From CAVWTN01 sp963757945 (GTDB taxonomy: Bacteria > Vulcanimicrobiota > Vulcanimicrobiia > Vulcanimicrobiales > Vulcanimicrobiaceae), in assembly GCA_963757945.1 (NCBI GenBank), contig CAVWTN010000002.1, positions 2,294,001 through 2,358,000 on the forward strand: 64,000 nucleotides of DNA, given 5' to 3'. Made by a program: the position numbers and the translations under genes. Positions 52,610 to 61,331 of the stretch are shown one piece after another. Each line of letters starts with the position of its first letter. Position 1 is the stretch's first letter. Below the pieces are notes generated by a model, which was given only the letters and a program-made list of their open reading frames with translations, did not search any database and was not told where the DNA came from.

Positions 52610-53916
52610 CCGTGGATCGTCTGATAGACCGAGAGCAGCGTGATCAGGCCGACGAGGACCGCGGTCGTCCAGGCGATCGCGTTGAAGATGCGGCCGTTGC
52701 GATACGTGCCCATCAGCGATTCCTTGTTGATGAGGATCAACATGAAGATGAGCAAGAACGGCAAGAGTATCCCCGAGAGGATCTGCGAGAAGATGATCAG
52801 GTTCAGCAGCAGCTCTTTGTGCACCACGAGCACCGAGACGGACCCGATCGCGATCACGGCGGCATAGAGCCCGAAGAAAATCGGGGCCTCGCCGATCCGC
52901 TTGTCGACGCCGCTCTCGAAGCCGAACGCCTCGCAGACGAAATAGGAGGTCGAGAGCGGCAGGATGGAGGCCGTGAAGATGCCCGCGTTCAGGATGCCGA
53001 GCGCAAAGAGGATCGCGGCGTACTGGCCCGCGAGCGGGGCGAGCGCGCGAGCCGCGTCGGCGGCTTCATTGATCGCGATCGGCGCGAGCTGGGGGTGCTG
53101 CGCGTTGAAAACGAAGATCGTCGCGGCGGCCGTGAGGATCATGAAGAACGACATGAAGTCGGTGACGAAGCAGCCGAAGATCACGTCGATCCGCGAAAGC
53201 GCGTAGTCGCGGGCGCGGATCCCTTTCTCCACGATCGAGGCTTGAATGTAGAAGCACATCCAGGGCGAGATCGTCGTTCCGATCAGCGCGATGATCATCC
53301 ACAGATAGTCGGAGTTCGCCTGGAAGGTCGGAATGAAGAACCCATGCCAGACGTCCGCCCATTTCGGCTGCGCCTTGAAGCCTGAGATCACGTACGTGAA
53401 ATAGATCGCCGAGGCGGCCAGGAACACGCGTTCCGTGGATTTGCGATTCCCCTTCCAGACCAGGAAGAAGACGGCGGCTGCGACCAGCGGCACGGCGATG
53501 AAGCGCGAGACGTGAAAGATTTCGGCCGCCGTGGCGACGCCCGCGAACTCCGCGGCCGTCGTGAAGATGTTCGAGGCGACGAACGCGAGCATCAGCGCGA
53601 ACGTCCAACGCACGCCGAAGTTCTCGCGGATCAGTCCGGCGAGGCCCTTCCCCGTGACCGCTCCCATGCGGGCCGCCATCTCCTGGACGACGATCAAGGC
53701 GATCGTGATCGGGATCAGCGTCCAGAGGATCGGATAGCCGAACTTCGCGCCCGCCTGCGAGTACGTCGCGATGCCGCCGACGTCGTTGTCGGCGCTGGCC
53801 GTGATGATGCCGGGCCCCAAGATGCTCAAGAAGAGCAGGAGCTTCACGCGCAATCCGGTCAGGCGGCGCACCGGCACGGCGCCGGCCGCCTGCGGCAGGG
53901 CGTTATCCGGCTGCAC
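52606..53916 (-). CDS. Divergent Nramp-family transporter, probable Mg2+ importer
   Basis: A protein of about 436 residues with 11-12 transmembrane helices of the LeuT-like Nramp fold. The TM1 metal motif, canonically DPGN, reads ADNDVGGIATYSQAGAKFGY, and TM6 reads TISPWMCFYIQ in place of the usual MPHN-type motif. It therefore lies outside the classical Mn2+/Fe2+ group. Position behind an M-box and an MgtE-N/CBS protein suggests magnesium, as for Nramp-related Mg transporters (NRMT). GTG 53916, overlapping the preceding gene by 14 nt, is my choice; an in-frame start at 53988 adds an Arg-rich leader. Confidence 0.83.
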   Translation of the reverse strand: MQPDNALPQAAGAVPVRRLTGLRVKLLLFLSILGPGIITASADNDVGGIATYSQAGAKFGYPILWTLIPITIALIVVQEMAARMGAVTGKGLAGLIRENFGVRWTFALMLAFVASNIFTTAAEFAGVATAAEIFHVSRFIAVPLVAAAVFFLVWKGNRKSTERVFLAASAIYFTYVISGFKAQPKWADVWHGFFIPTFQANSDYLWMIIALIGTTISPWMCFYIQASIVEKGIRARDYALSRIDVIFGCFVTDFMSFFMILTAAATIFVFNAQHPQLAPIAINEAADAARALAPLAGQYAAILFALGILNAGIFTASILPLSTSYFVCEAFGFESGVDKRIGEAPIFFGLYAAVIAIGSVSVLVVHKELLLNLIIFSQILSGILLPFLLIFMLILINKESLMGTYRNGRIFNAIAWTTAVLVGLITLLSVYQTIHG

Positions 53917-55210
53917 GCGCGATCCGTCTCGCGTGGTGGCGGGTGAAGCGGGGCAGGCTCTTCGCGATCTTGTCCGGCATGATCGCATCGATCGCGTCGT
54001 CGACCGTGACGATGCCCAGGATCCGGCCCTCCTCGTCGAGGACCGGGCAGGCCAGGATGTCGTAGCGCGCGATCGTCGAGGCGACGTCCTCGGCGCTCGC
54101 GTCCGGGGTGACGCTGACGATCTCGGTATCCATCAGCTTGTGGATGAACGCGGTCGGAAGCGCCAGCAAGAGCGCGCGCAACGAGATCACGCCGAGCAGC
54201 TTGCGGTGCTCGTCGGTCACGTAGAGATAGTAGATGAACTCTTGCTCGGGCGCGATCTCGCGGATCTTCGCGAGCGTCGCCGCGACCGTGCGGTGCGGAT
54301 AGATCCAGACATAGTCCGTCGTCATCAAGCCGCCGGCCGTATCCTCGTCGTACTGCACGAGCTCGCGCAGCTCGCCGGCGGTCTGCGGTTCCATCTTGGA
54401 GAGCAGCTCGGCTTGCTGTTCTTCCGAGAGCTCGCCGAGCAGATCGGCCGCGTCGTCGCTATCCATCTCCTCGATGATCCCGGCCGCGCGCACGGTCCCG
54501 AGATCGTCGATGATCGAGCGCTGGGTCTCGCTGTCGAGATGCTCGAACGCATCGGCCGCCGTCTCATCGTCCAGCGACTGCATGACGCGCATCGCATCGC
54601 GCGCCGAGAGCTCCGTGATGATGTCGGCCAGTTCGGAGGGGTGCAGTCTCGCCAGGCGATTTTCGGAGACCGCGAGTTGGACCTGATTGGGATTGGGATC
54701 CGCGATCGGCGAGACGTTGTTCCAGGAGATCAGCGAACGCGGGACGCGATCGACGAGCGTGGGCAGGAAGCGGTGCGCCCCCAGGCGCCGCAGCAACCCC
54801 GAGACGCCGATGTCGGCCGCGACGACGCGCAGGGCGCCGGCGCAATTCGCGACCTCGAGATCGTTGATGCGCACGACCTTCCGGCCGTCGACGTCGACGA
54901 TCTGCTTGTCGAAGAGATCGGCGACGAGGTAGAGCGCCTCGGATTCGGGGATCGGCGGCTGAACGGGGGCGTGAAGGAGCGAGATCGTGCCGGTGTCCTC
55001 GGCGACGTCGGCGACTTCGTCCATGGGAACGTAGCGCGAGCCGGCCGAGGTCTTCAGGACGAAGCCGTCGATCTTCGGGAACGCGTCATCGGGCTTGCTC
55101 ACGAGAAAATCGACGACCCGCCCGAGCGAGCGATGCGACGCATCGTCCGCAAGGACCGCCGTGCGGCCCACGATGTCGGAAAGATACCCGTCCCGGAAGC
55201 CCATCGCCAT
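53903..55210 (-). CDS. PRC-barrel/MgtE-N/CBS regulatory protein without a membrane domain
   Basis: A 435-residue soluble protein. Residues about 5-150 contain PRC-barrel-like domains (GRVVDFLVSKPDDAFPKIDG; RKVVRINDLEVAN). Residues about 175-285 are an MgtE N-terminal superhelix of HPSELADIITELSARDAMRV-type repeats. Residues about 290-425 are two CBS domains (VMTT-like DTAGGLMTTDYVW; RILGIVTVDDAIDAI). This equals the cytosolic Mg2+-sensing half of MgtE without the channel. It is the first gene after the M-box and precedes the Nramp gene, so it probably gates or senses for it. Confidence 0.88.
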   Translation of the reverse strand: MAMGFRDGYLSDIVGRTAVLADDASHRSLGRVVDFLVSKPDDAFPKIDGFVLKTSAGSRYVPMDEVADVAEDTGTISLLHAPVQPPIPESEALYLVADLFDKQIVDVDGRKVVRINDLEVANCAGALRVVAADIGVSGLLRRLGAHRFLPTLVDRVPRSLISWNNVSPIADPNPNQVQLAVSENRLARLHPSELADIITELSARDAMRVMQSLDDETAADAFEHLDSETQRSIIDDLGTVRAAGIIEEMDSDDAADLLGELSEEQQAELLSKMEPQTAGELRELVQYDEDTAGGLMTTDYVWIYPHRTVAATLAKIREIAPEQEFIYYLYVTDEHRKLLGVISLRALLLALPTAFIHKLMDTEIVSVTPDASAEDVASTIARYDILACPVLDEEGRILGIVTVDDAIDAIMPDKIAKSLPRFTRHHARRIARAAG

Positions 55211-55225
55211 TCACCCCCTTCCCAG

Positions 55226-55260
55226 AAAATCAAAAGCACCGAGCGCGTTGCGACCGGTGC
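55226..55260 (-). terminator. Intrinsic terminator in the M-box leader
   Basis: On the minus strand GCACCG (55255-55260) and CGGTGC (55236-55241) form a stem followed by TTTTGATTTT (55226-55235). It lies between the aptamer and the Shine-Dalgarno of the first gene, so it is the likely expression platform: high Mg2+ would favour termination. Confidence 0.8.
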
Positions 55261-55299
55261 GAAATTCGCTAGAGACCAAGGTCTAATAACGAGTATCCC

Positions 55300-55462
55300 A
55301 TCCCAGTCGCTTTGAGCTTTGGCACTGCGCACCGTAGACCCCGAGGAGTCAGCCGCTTTGAGCGCCGCCTTAGTTCGGCGGAGCCTGTTCCACCCGTTTG
55401 GCGTCTCTCGACGTTTCTGGGCAGCGGCCTGTGTGTTGCGCAGACGCCTCACCTAGCGAGAT
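55300..55462 (-). promoter_or_regulatory. M-box (ykoK) magnesium riboswitch
   Basis: On the minus strand the leader contains the M-box conserved blocks in order: CTAGGTGAGGC, then GCTGCCCAGAAACGTC and AGACGCCAA, a GGGTGGAACAGG block, and GTGCCAAAGCTC near the 3' end. Spacing and order match the family. M-box RNAs sense Mg2+ and control Mg transporter genes, so this assigns the downstream operon to magnesium homeostasis. Confidence 0.92.
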
Positions 55463-55475
55463 GTCTACTCTCCCT

Positions 55476-55505
55476 ATGATACCCGCCGTTTCGAAGGAGC
55501 GTCAA
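55476..55505 (-). promoter_or_regulatory. Promoter of the M-box operon
   Basis: On the minus strand, TTGACG (55500-55505) and TATCAT (55476-55481) are separated by 18 nt, close to a sigma-70 -35/-10 pair. Transcription would start a few bases before the M-box 5' end. Confidence 0.7.
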
Positions 55506-55529
55506 CCCTCCTCACGCTAAGAACAACGC

Positions 55530-56294
55530 GTGAACCCCCTGGAATGCGCGCGCGATGCGGCACTAGAAGCAGGCGCACAGTTGCGTTCGCGTTTCGGAGA
55601 TCCCATCGAGATCGGCGAGAAGGCCTTACGCGGCGACCTCGTCACCGAAGCTGACCGAGCGAGCGAAGCGTCGATCGTCGGGCGGTTGCGCGCCGCGTTT
55701 CCGAACAGCACGATTCTCGGAGAAGAGGGCGGCGTGCGGGCCGGCAGCGCGCAGGAGCGCTGGATCGTCGATCCGCTCGACGGGACGACGAATTACGCTC
55801 ACGGCTATCCGCTCTACTGCGTTTCGATCGCCTACGAGCGGGCCGGCGAGCTCGTGTGCGGCGTGGTCTACGCGCCGTCGCTCGATGAGCTCTACGTCGC
55901 GGAAAAGGGATCGGGGGCCACGCGCAACGGCCGCGCGATCTCGGTCTCCACGATCGCGGCCGTCGCCGATGCGATGGTCTGCACGGGGTTCCAGCCCGCG
56001 CGCTACGACCGCAACGGCGCCCGCTTCGCGGCGCTTTCGCGCCGAGCACAGGCGGTCCGGCGCGACGGAGCGGCGGCGCTCGACCTCGCGTTCACCGCGG
56101 CCGGACGGTTCGATGCGTTTTGGGAATCGGATTTGAGTGCCTGGGACGTCGCCGCCGGCGCACTGCTCGTGCGGGAAGCGGGCGGCCACGTCAGCGCGAT
56201 CGACGGCAGCACGTTCGAGGTCGGCGCCGGCTCCGTGCTGGCGACGAACGGGCGCATCCACGCCGAGATGATCGAAGCACTGGCCCCTGGCTAA
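55530..56294 (+). CDS. Inositol monophosphatase family protein
   Basis: A 254-residue Mg2+-dependent phosphatase of the IMPase/SuhB fold, starting at GTG 55530. Metal and phosphate motifs are complete: DLVTEADRASE, GEEGG, WIVDPLDGTTNYAHG and SDLSAWDVAAGALL. Substrates of this family range from inositol phosphate to histidinol phosphate, and none can be chosen here. It is divergent from the M-box operon. Confidence 0.94.
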   Translation: MNPLECARDAALEAGAQLRSRFGDPIEIGEKALRGDLVTEADRASEASIVGRLRAAFPNSTILGEEGGVRAGSAQERWIVDPLDGTTNYAHGYPLYCVSIAYERAGELVCGVVYAPSLDELYVAEKGSGATRNGRAISVSTIAAVADAMVCTGFQPARYDRNGARFAALSRRAQAVRRDGAAALDLAFTAAGRFDAFWESDLSAWDVAAGALLVREAGGHVSAIDGSTFEVGAGSVLATNGRIHAEMIEALAPG

Positions 56295-56307
56295 TCGTGA
56301 GCCGCAT

Positions 56308-56362
56308 CCTTCGAGGGGCTCAGGATGACGATGGCGCGCGTCACGCTGAGCCCCTCGAAGGG
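56308..56362. repeat. CTTCGA-type intergenic inverted repeat, copy 2
   Basis: CCTTCGAGGGGCTCAG... (56308-56330) is complementary to 56340-56362 at 21 of 23 positions. It is related to the repeat at 47440-47496. It sits in the 73-nt gap between two convergent genes, where it may act as a bidirectional transcription stop. Confidence 0.75.
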
Positions 56363-56367
56363 CGGTC

Positions 56368-58230
56368 CTACAGGCCGAGCGTTCTCCCGGGGAAGCCGGC
56401 GGCGTCGAAGTAGCGCGTGCTGCCGACTTGCTGGTAGCGCAGTTCCGTGACGAGGCCGTTCGCGGCGGGCAGCGAGCGCAGCGTCTTCTGCACGGCATGC
56501 GGCACCGGGCCGTTCGGCAAGGCTTCGCCGATCACGCGTCCGATGAGCTTGCCGTGTCCCGGAATGTCCAGCGCGAGGATCGCGGCGATCGTCTTGCCGA
56601 TGTCGGCGTTGCTGACCGGGAGGCCGTCGGCGAAGCCTTTCTTGAAGTCCGGGCCGATCGCGGCCGTGAAGTTCTTCGTGTCGCTGCGCCCGAAGCTGCC
56701 GTGCATCCCTTGACCTTGCTGCAGACCCGTGTCGGCGACCTCGACGGCGCACTTCAGGCTCTTCTCGGCGCAGCCGACGGCGAACGACTTGAAGTTGACG
56801 ACGATCGCCGGCAGCGGCGTGATCGCGGTGCCCTTCAGATTGACGGCGCCCAGCGGCAGCGTCCCCGGGAACGACCCGAGCGACTCGTCGACGAACAGCC
56901 CGCTGACGTAGTCCTGCGCGAGCAGCGCGTCGATCACGCGCGGTGCGATCTCGCGCGCGTTCGCTTGCGGGAGATAGACGAGATCCGAGCCGCCGTTCGC
57001 GGCGACGACGACGTCGGGTTTGGAGTGATCGAGTCCGATCAGGCCGTTGCCGCGCGCGGGGTGTTGGCCCGTGGTTCCGTCGACCGCGACCTCAGCCTTG
57101 TCCGGGTCGAAGAGCGGCAGGTGCAGCGCCGTCGCGAGATCGAGCGCGAGGAATCCCGGCGGAAGATATCCGTTCGGAACGTCCTTGAACTTGAACGCGG
57201 CCGAGGGGCTCGTCGCGCTCTGTTTCGAGATCGTCGAGAAGCCGTGGTCGGCGGTGACGATGATGTCCGTCGTGCTGCGCAGGCCGAGTTGCGTGAGCGC
57301 GGCGAGGATCTGCGCGAGGTCGTCGTCTGCGTTCTTGATCGACGCGCGCGAGGTCGGCCCGTTGATGCCGGGCACGAACGTGTTGAGGCTATCGCCTTGG
57401 TTGTGCTGCGTGCCGTCGGGATCGCGCGACCAGAACACCAGCACGAACGGCTTCTTTTTCGCCTTGAACTGCGGCAGGATCACCTTCGTGACGGCATCGA
57501 CGAAGTAGGATTGCTGCACGAGATTCGCTTGGAGCGTGCCCGGGTTCGTCGCGTCGCCCGTCTTGCCGTTCTCGCCGCGCGGCGGCGCTTTGACGTCGAG
57601 CCCCGCGTTCTGCAGCGCCGCGGCGAACGCCGGGTCGAGCGGGATCCCGGCCGTCGGCCCCGGCGGATTGCCGGTCCAGTCGTCGATGACGATCGTCTTC
57701 GTGCCGGTCCGCTCGGTGTGGTCGAAGATCAGCGTCGGGCCGAGCTTGCCGACCGCGGCCGTGCTGTAACCGGCGGCGCGCGCCGCCGCGAGCAGCGTCG
57801 TCTCGTCGAGGTAGTTGCCCGCGAAATGATCGTCGATGTCGCCGAGGACGACGTCGCTTTCGACGAACGGCGTCACGCTGTCCGCGGCGCCGGGCACGTG
57901 GAACCCGGTATAGATCGTGTTGCTGAAATCGCCGGTGTCGCCGAGGTAGTGGCCTGTCGCGAGCGCCGAGGCGTTGGGCGTCGTGAACGTCGGGAAGATC
58001 GAGTGGCTGTTCGTGAAGCGCACGCCGAAACGTTGGACGCGGTCCATCGCGGGCGCCGTCGCCGCATCCACGCTGACCGCCCGCAGGCCGTCGGGCACGA
58101 AGAGGATCACGTTGTGCGGTGCGGGCGCGCCGGACGCGGAGGGCGGCGCGGCGAGCCCCACGCCGGGTGTGGAAGCCGCGAGCACGGCAAAGGCCGCGAG
58201 CGTAATGCACGGCTGAAGATGAAGACGCAT
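56368..58230 (-). CDS. Secreted alkaline-phosphatase-superfamily phosphodiesterase
   Basis: A 620-residue exported enzyme with a signal peptide ending near GLAA (about residue 28). Nucleotide-pyrophosphatase/phosphodiesterase features are visible: metal Asp47 in FVPDGLR, nucleophile Thr83 in FPTFTTPNAS, SRDPDGTQHNQGD, and TADHGFS, with a late His in GMHGSFG. It probably hydrolyses phosphodiesters in the periplasm or outside the cell. It is last in a minus-strand run after the TRAP binding protein and SDR genes. Confidence 0.9.
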   Translation of the reverse strand: MRLHLQPCITLAAFAVLAASTPGVGLAAPPSASGAPAPHNVILFVPDGLRAVSVDAATAPAMDRVQRFGVRFTNSHSIFPTFTTPNASALATGHYLGDTGDFSNTIYTGFHVPGAADSVTPFVESDVVLGDIDDHFAGNYLDETTLLAAARAAGYSTAAVGKLGPTLIFDHTERTGTKTIVIDDWTGNPPGPTAGIPLDPAFAAALQNAGLDVKAPPRGENGKTGDATNPGTLQANLVQQSYFVDAVTKVILPQFKAKKKPFVLVFWSRDPDGTQHNQGDSLNTFVPGINGPTSRASIKNADDDLAQILAALTQLGLRSTTDIIVTADHGFSTISKQSATSPSAAFKFKDVPNGYLPPGFLALDLATALHLPLFDPDKAEVAVDGTTGQHPARGNGLIGLDHSKPDVVVAANGGSDLVYLPQANAREIAPRVIDALLAQDYVSGLFVDESLGSFPGTLPLGAVNLKGTAITPLPAIVVNFKSFAVGCAEKSLKCAVEVADTGLQQGQGMHGSFGRSDTKNFTAAIGPDFKKGFADGLPVSNADIGKTIAAILALDIPGHGKLIGRVIGEALPNGPVPHAVQKTLRSLPAANGLVTELRYQQVGSTRYFDAAGFPGRTLGL

Positions 58231-58246
58231 GAAGCGAACGTTACTC

Positions 58247-58279
58247 CGAACGAAAGAGGCGAGAGCGTTCTCTCGTTCG
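58247..58279. repeat. Hairpin between the phosphodiesterase and TRAP-protein genes
   Basis: CGAACGA (58247-58253) pairs with TCGTTCG (58273-58279), with further AGAG/CTCT pairing inside around a bulge. It lies in the 78-nt gap of same-strand genes and may separate their transcripts; no clear U-tract. Confidence 0.5.
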
Positions 58280-58308
58280 TAGCATGCCCAGTTTAAGACC
58301 GAGTTAAG

Positions 58309-59319
58309 TCAGGCGAGTTTCCCCGAGCGCGCCTCCAAGAGGCTCCAGGCGGTATCGCCGAACTCACCCTTCCAGCGCGCGTAGAAGTCGCCGAGCTTGC
58401 GCCGGAACGAAGGCACGTCCGGCGTCACGACCGTCATGCCGCGCCGCGCGAGTTTGTCGGCGAGCGCCGCGTTGCGCAGCGCCGTGTCGCGCCGCTGCAG
58501 GAGCGCGTATTTCGAGGCGTTTCGCGTGACGGTCGCTTGGATGTCGGCCGGCAGCGCCTTCCACGCGTCGTCGTTGGCGAGCAGCCAGAACGCGGACCAC
58601 ATGTGGTTCGTGACGCTCAAATACTTCTGCACTTCGTACAGCTTTGCCGTGTCGATGATCGCGAACGGATTCTCTTGTCCGTCGAAGACGTGCGTCTGCA
58701 GCGCCGTGTAGACCTCGCTGAAGTTCAGCGGTGAGGGCGAGGCGCCCAGCGACTTGAAGAGATCGACCCAGAGCCTGCCGGGCGGCGTGCGAATCTTGAA
58801 GTTCGCGAGATCGTCGGCCGTGCGGATCGGTTTCGTGCTCGACGTGATCTGACGCATGCCGTTTTCCCACATCTTCTCGAAGACGACGAGCCCCTTCGCC
58901 TCGATCTCTTTGCGGACGTAGGCGCCGAGCGGGCCGTCCATCGCTTCGAAGGCGGCCTCGGAATTCTTGAACGCGAAACCGACGCCTTGGATCGCCGCCA
59001 CCGGCACGATCGATTGCAAGATCCCGCCGTCGAGCGTGAAGAATTGCAGCGCACCCGAACGCAGTTGCGTGAGCATCGCGGTGTCGCCGCCGAGTTGGTT
59101 ATTCGGGAAGACGGTCACGTCGAGGCGGCCGCCGGTCTCCGCCTTGACGGCGTTCCACATCTCGTGCATGCGGACGTTGAGCGGGTGGTCGACCGGGAGA
59201 TTGCTCGCGTATTTGTAGTCGAACTGCGCGGCCGCGGCCTTCGTGCGAATGACCGCGATCGAAGCCAGCGTCGCGGCGGCGGCGCCGGCAAAGCGCGCGC
59301 GTGAAAGACGATCGTTCAT
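58309..59319 (-). CDS. TRAP transporter substrate-binding protein (DctP type)
   Basis: A 336-residue periplasmic binding protein. ATG 59319 is preceded by AGGGAG, and residues 1-31 form a Tat/Sec-like leader (RARFAGAAAATLASIAVI). DctP features include HPLNVRMHEMWNAVKAETGG, then FKIRTPPGRLWVDLFKSLGA and VFDGQENPFAIIDTAKL; the Arg that binds the ligand carboxylate is in KIRTPP. The ligand is probably an organic acid. No DctQ/DctM membrane genes occur nearby, so it is an orphan in this window. Confidence 0.92.
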   Translation of the reverse strand: MNDRLSRARFAGAAAATLASIAVIRTKAAAAQFDYKYASNLPVDHPLNVRMHEMWNAVKAETGGRLDVTVFPNNQLGGDTAMLTQLRSGALQFFTLDGGILQSIVPVAAIQGVGFAFKNSEAAFEAMDGPLGAYVRKEIEAKGLVVFEKMWENGMRQITSSTKPIRTADDLANFKIRTPPGRLWVDLFKSLGASPSPLNFSEVYTALQTHVFDGQENPFAIIDTAKLYEVQKYLSVTNHMWSAFWLLANDDAWKALPADIQATVTRNASKYALLQRRDTALRNAALADKLARRGMTVVTPDVPSFRRKLGDFYARWKGEFGDTAWSLLEARSGKLA

Positions 59320-59339
59320 GGCGAACTCCCTGTTCTCGC

Positions 59340-60101
59340 TCAATCCATCAGCAATCCGCCGTCGACGTTGATCAGCTCGCCGTGCACGTACGATGCGCGC
59401 GGGGAGAGCAGCCACGCGATGGCTTCCGCGATCTCCGCCGGTTCGCCGGAGCGCCCGAGCGGTGTCATCGCTTCTATCCTCTCGCGCTTCGCCGGGTCGC
59501 GAAATGCTTCCGCTAACATCGGCGTGAGGACCGGACCCGGGCTGACGCCGTTGACCGCGATGCCGCGACCGGCCAATTCGCGGGCCGCGTTGCGCGTCAG
59601 CGCGTAGACCGCGCCCTTGCTCGCGGCATAGGCACCCGTGCCCGTCAGGCCGCCGCCGAGCTTGCCGGCGACGCTCGCCACGGTGCAGATGCGTGCTCCG
59701 GGCTGCATGTACTTGACGGCTTCGCGGATGCAGAGAAACGTGCCGATCACGTTGACGTCGAACACGCGACGCCACGTCGCGAGCGAAATCTCGAACAGCG
59801 GCGTCGTGTCGAGGACCCCGGCGGGCGTGGCGAGGGCGCTGACGTATCCGTCGAACGCCGCCGCCGCGCGCTCGAACAGCGTCACGACCGATGCCTCGTC
59901 GCAGACGTCGACCGCGAAGGGGTGGCCGCCGATCGCATCCGCGACCGAGCGGGCCCCCACCTCGTCGCGGTCGGCGACCGCCACCAGGAACCCCTCGCGT
60001 GCCAGCACCTCGCACGTCGCCTTCCCGATTCCGCTCGCGCCGCCGGTGACGACCGCCGTGGGCCTCGGCCTCTCCACGTGTGCCGGATCTGCAGCCATCA
60101 T
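59340..60101 (-). CDS. Short-chain dehydrogenase/reductase
   Basis: An SDR of about 253 residues with the NAD(P) motif TGGASGIGKA and catalytic residues in VASVAGKLGG and YAASKGAVYALTR. The C-terminal part GEPAEIAEAIAWLLSPRASY and NVDGGLLMD are typical. I chose the ATG pair at 60101/60098 because the upstream in-frame codons (to 60230) are Arg/Pro-rich and unlike the family. It lies 20 nt before the TRAP protein gene, so it may act on the imported acid. Confidence 0.9.
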   Translation of the reverse strand: MMAADPAHVERPRPTAVVTGGASGIGKATCEVLAREGFLVAVADRDEVGARSVADAIGGHPFAVDVCDEASVVTLFERAAAAFDGYVSALATPAGVLDTTPLFEISLATWRRVFDVNVIGTFLCIREAVKYMQPGARICTVASVAGKLGGGLTGTGAYAASKGAVYALTRNAARELAGRGIAVNGVSPGPVLTPMLAEAFRDPAKRERIEAMTPLGRSGEPAEIAEAIAWLLSPRASYVHGELINVDGGLLMD

Positions 60102-60284
60102 CCGCTCTGTCCTCGCCCCTACATGTGAAAAGTTACGCCTTACGCGACGGGTTCGGGGCCGCCCGGGGAACTCTTCGGAAGCATATGGCGGCGGCCGTGG
60201 GTTTCGCATCGGCCCTCGGCGAAACCGCACCTCAGAGGCCCTAGGACTCGGCCGAACGTGGTCTGCGTTGCCTTCGGCTTTTCA

Positions 60285-60299
60285 CGAAAACGGTTTTCG
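60285..60299. promoter_or_regulatory. Perfect palindrome upstream of glpX, candidate operator
   Basis: CGAAAAC-G-GTTTTCG is a perfect 7-bp dyad with a single central base, 12 nt before the glpX start. Its AT-rich arms around a CG centre are like LacI-type operators. It would be placed to block transcription or translation start of the glpX-fba unit. Confidence 0.45.
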
Positions 60300-60311
60300 G
60301 GTAGATTTTAC

Positions 60312-61331
60312 ATGATGAAACGACGAATCGACGCACGGATCGAATTCGAATTCTTGCGTGCAACGGAAGCGGCGGCCGTGGTCTCCGGGCGTCAAGTCGG
60401 CCTCGGAGATAAGAACGGTGTCGACCAAGCGGCGGTCGACGCGATGCGGGCAGTCCTCGGCGACGTCGATATCGACGGCGTCGTGGTGATCGGCGAGGGT
60501 GAAAAGGACGAAGCGCCGATGCTCTACATCGGAGAGCAACTCGGCACGGGGGACGGCCCGCGCATGGACGTCGCCGTCGATCCGATCGACGGGACGACGC
60601 TCGCATCGAAAGGCGGCCCGGGAGCGATCTCCGTCGTTGCCGCGGCCGAGCGTGGTTCGCTGTTCAAGACCCGCGTCGCCTACATGGACAAGATCGTCGT
60701 CGGGCCGCAAGGCCGCGGCGTCATTTCGATCGATGCCACCGTCGAAGAGAACCTGCGCGCGCTCGCGAAGGCGATGCGCCGCCCCGTCACGGAGATCACC
60801 GTGGCGCTGCTCGAGCGTCCTCGGAACGAAGAGAAGGTGCGCCAAATTCGCGAATTAGGCGCGCGCGTTCGGCTGTTCTCGGACGGCGACGTCGCGAAGG
60901 GCATCATCGCGGTTCAAGAAGAGCGCGGCCGCGTCGATTTGCTGATGGGCATCGGCGGCGCGCCCGAGGGCGTCGTGACCGCGTGCGCCGTCAAATGCCT
61001 GGGCGGGGACATGCAAGCGCGGCTCTGGCTGCGCGAAGGCCATGGAGAGGAAGAGATCTGCCGCCAAGAAGGGATCGATCCGAACAAGCTGCTCACGCTC
61101 GACGATCTCTGCGCATCGGACCTCGCGATGCTTGCCGCCACCGGCGTCACCGACGGTGAACTGCTCGAAGGCGTCACGTACGTGCGTGGCAGCGCCTATA
61201 CCCAATCGCTGATTATATCGTCGCTGACGAACACGGTTCGCACCGTCGTCTCCAAACATGACCTCACCGCATTATCACATCTCCCGCTCAACGGGTACAC
61301 CAAAAAAGTGAAGAAGGAAACGCATCCATGA
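60312..61331 (+). CDS. glpX: Class II fructose-1,6-bisphosphatase
   Basis: A 339-residue gluconeogenic/Calvin-cycle phosphatase of the GlpX type. Motifs VVIGEGEKDEAPMLYIGE, VDPIDGTTLAS and GIGGAPEGVVTACA are diagnostic. ATG 60312 (next to ATG 60315) suits the family N-terminus (KRRIDARIEFEFLRATEAAA); an ATG at 60258 would cross the operator-like palindrome. The stop overlaps the aldolase start (ATGA), so synthesis is coupled. Confidence 0.96.
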   Translation: MMKRRIDARIEFEFLRATEAAAVVSGRQVGLGDKNGVDQAAVDAMRAVLGDVDIDGVVVIGEGEKDEAPMLYIGEQLGTGDGPRMDVAVDPIDGTTLASKGGPGAISVVAAAERGSLFKTRVAYMDKIVVGPQGRGVISIDATVEENLRALAKAMRRPVTEITVALLERPRNEEKVRQIRELGARVRLFSDGDVAKGIIAVQEERGRVDLLMGIGGAPEGVVTACAVKCLGGDMQARLWLREGHGEEEICRQEGIDPNKLLTLDDLCASDLAMLAATGVTDGELLEGVTYVRGSAYTQSLIISSLTNTVRTVVSKHDLTALSHLPLNGYTKKVKKETHP

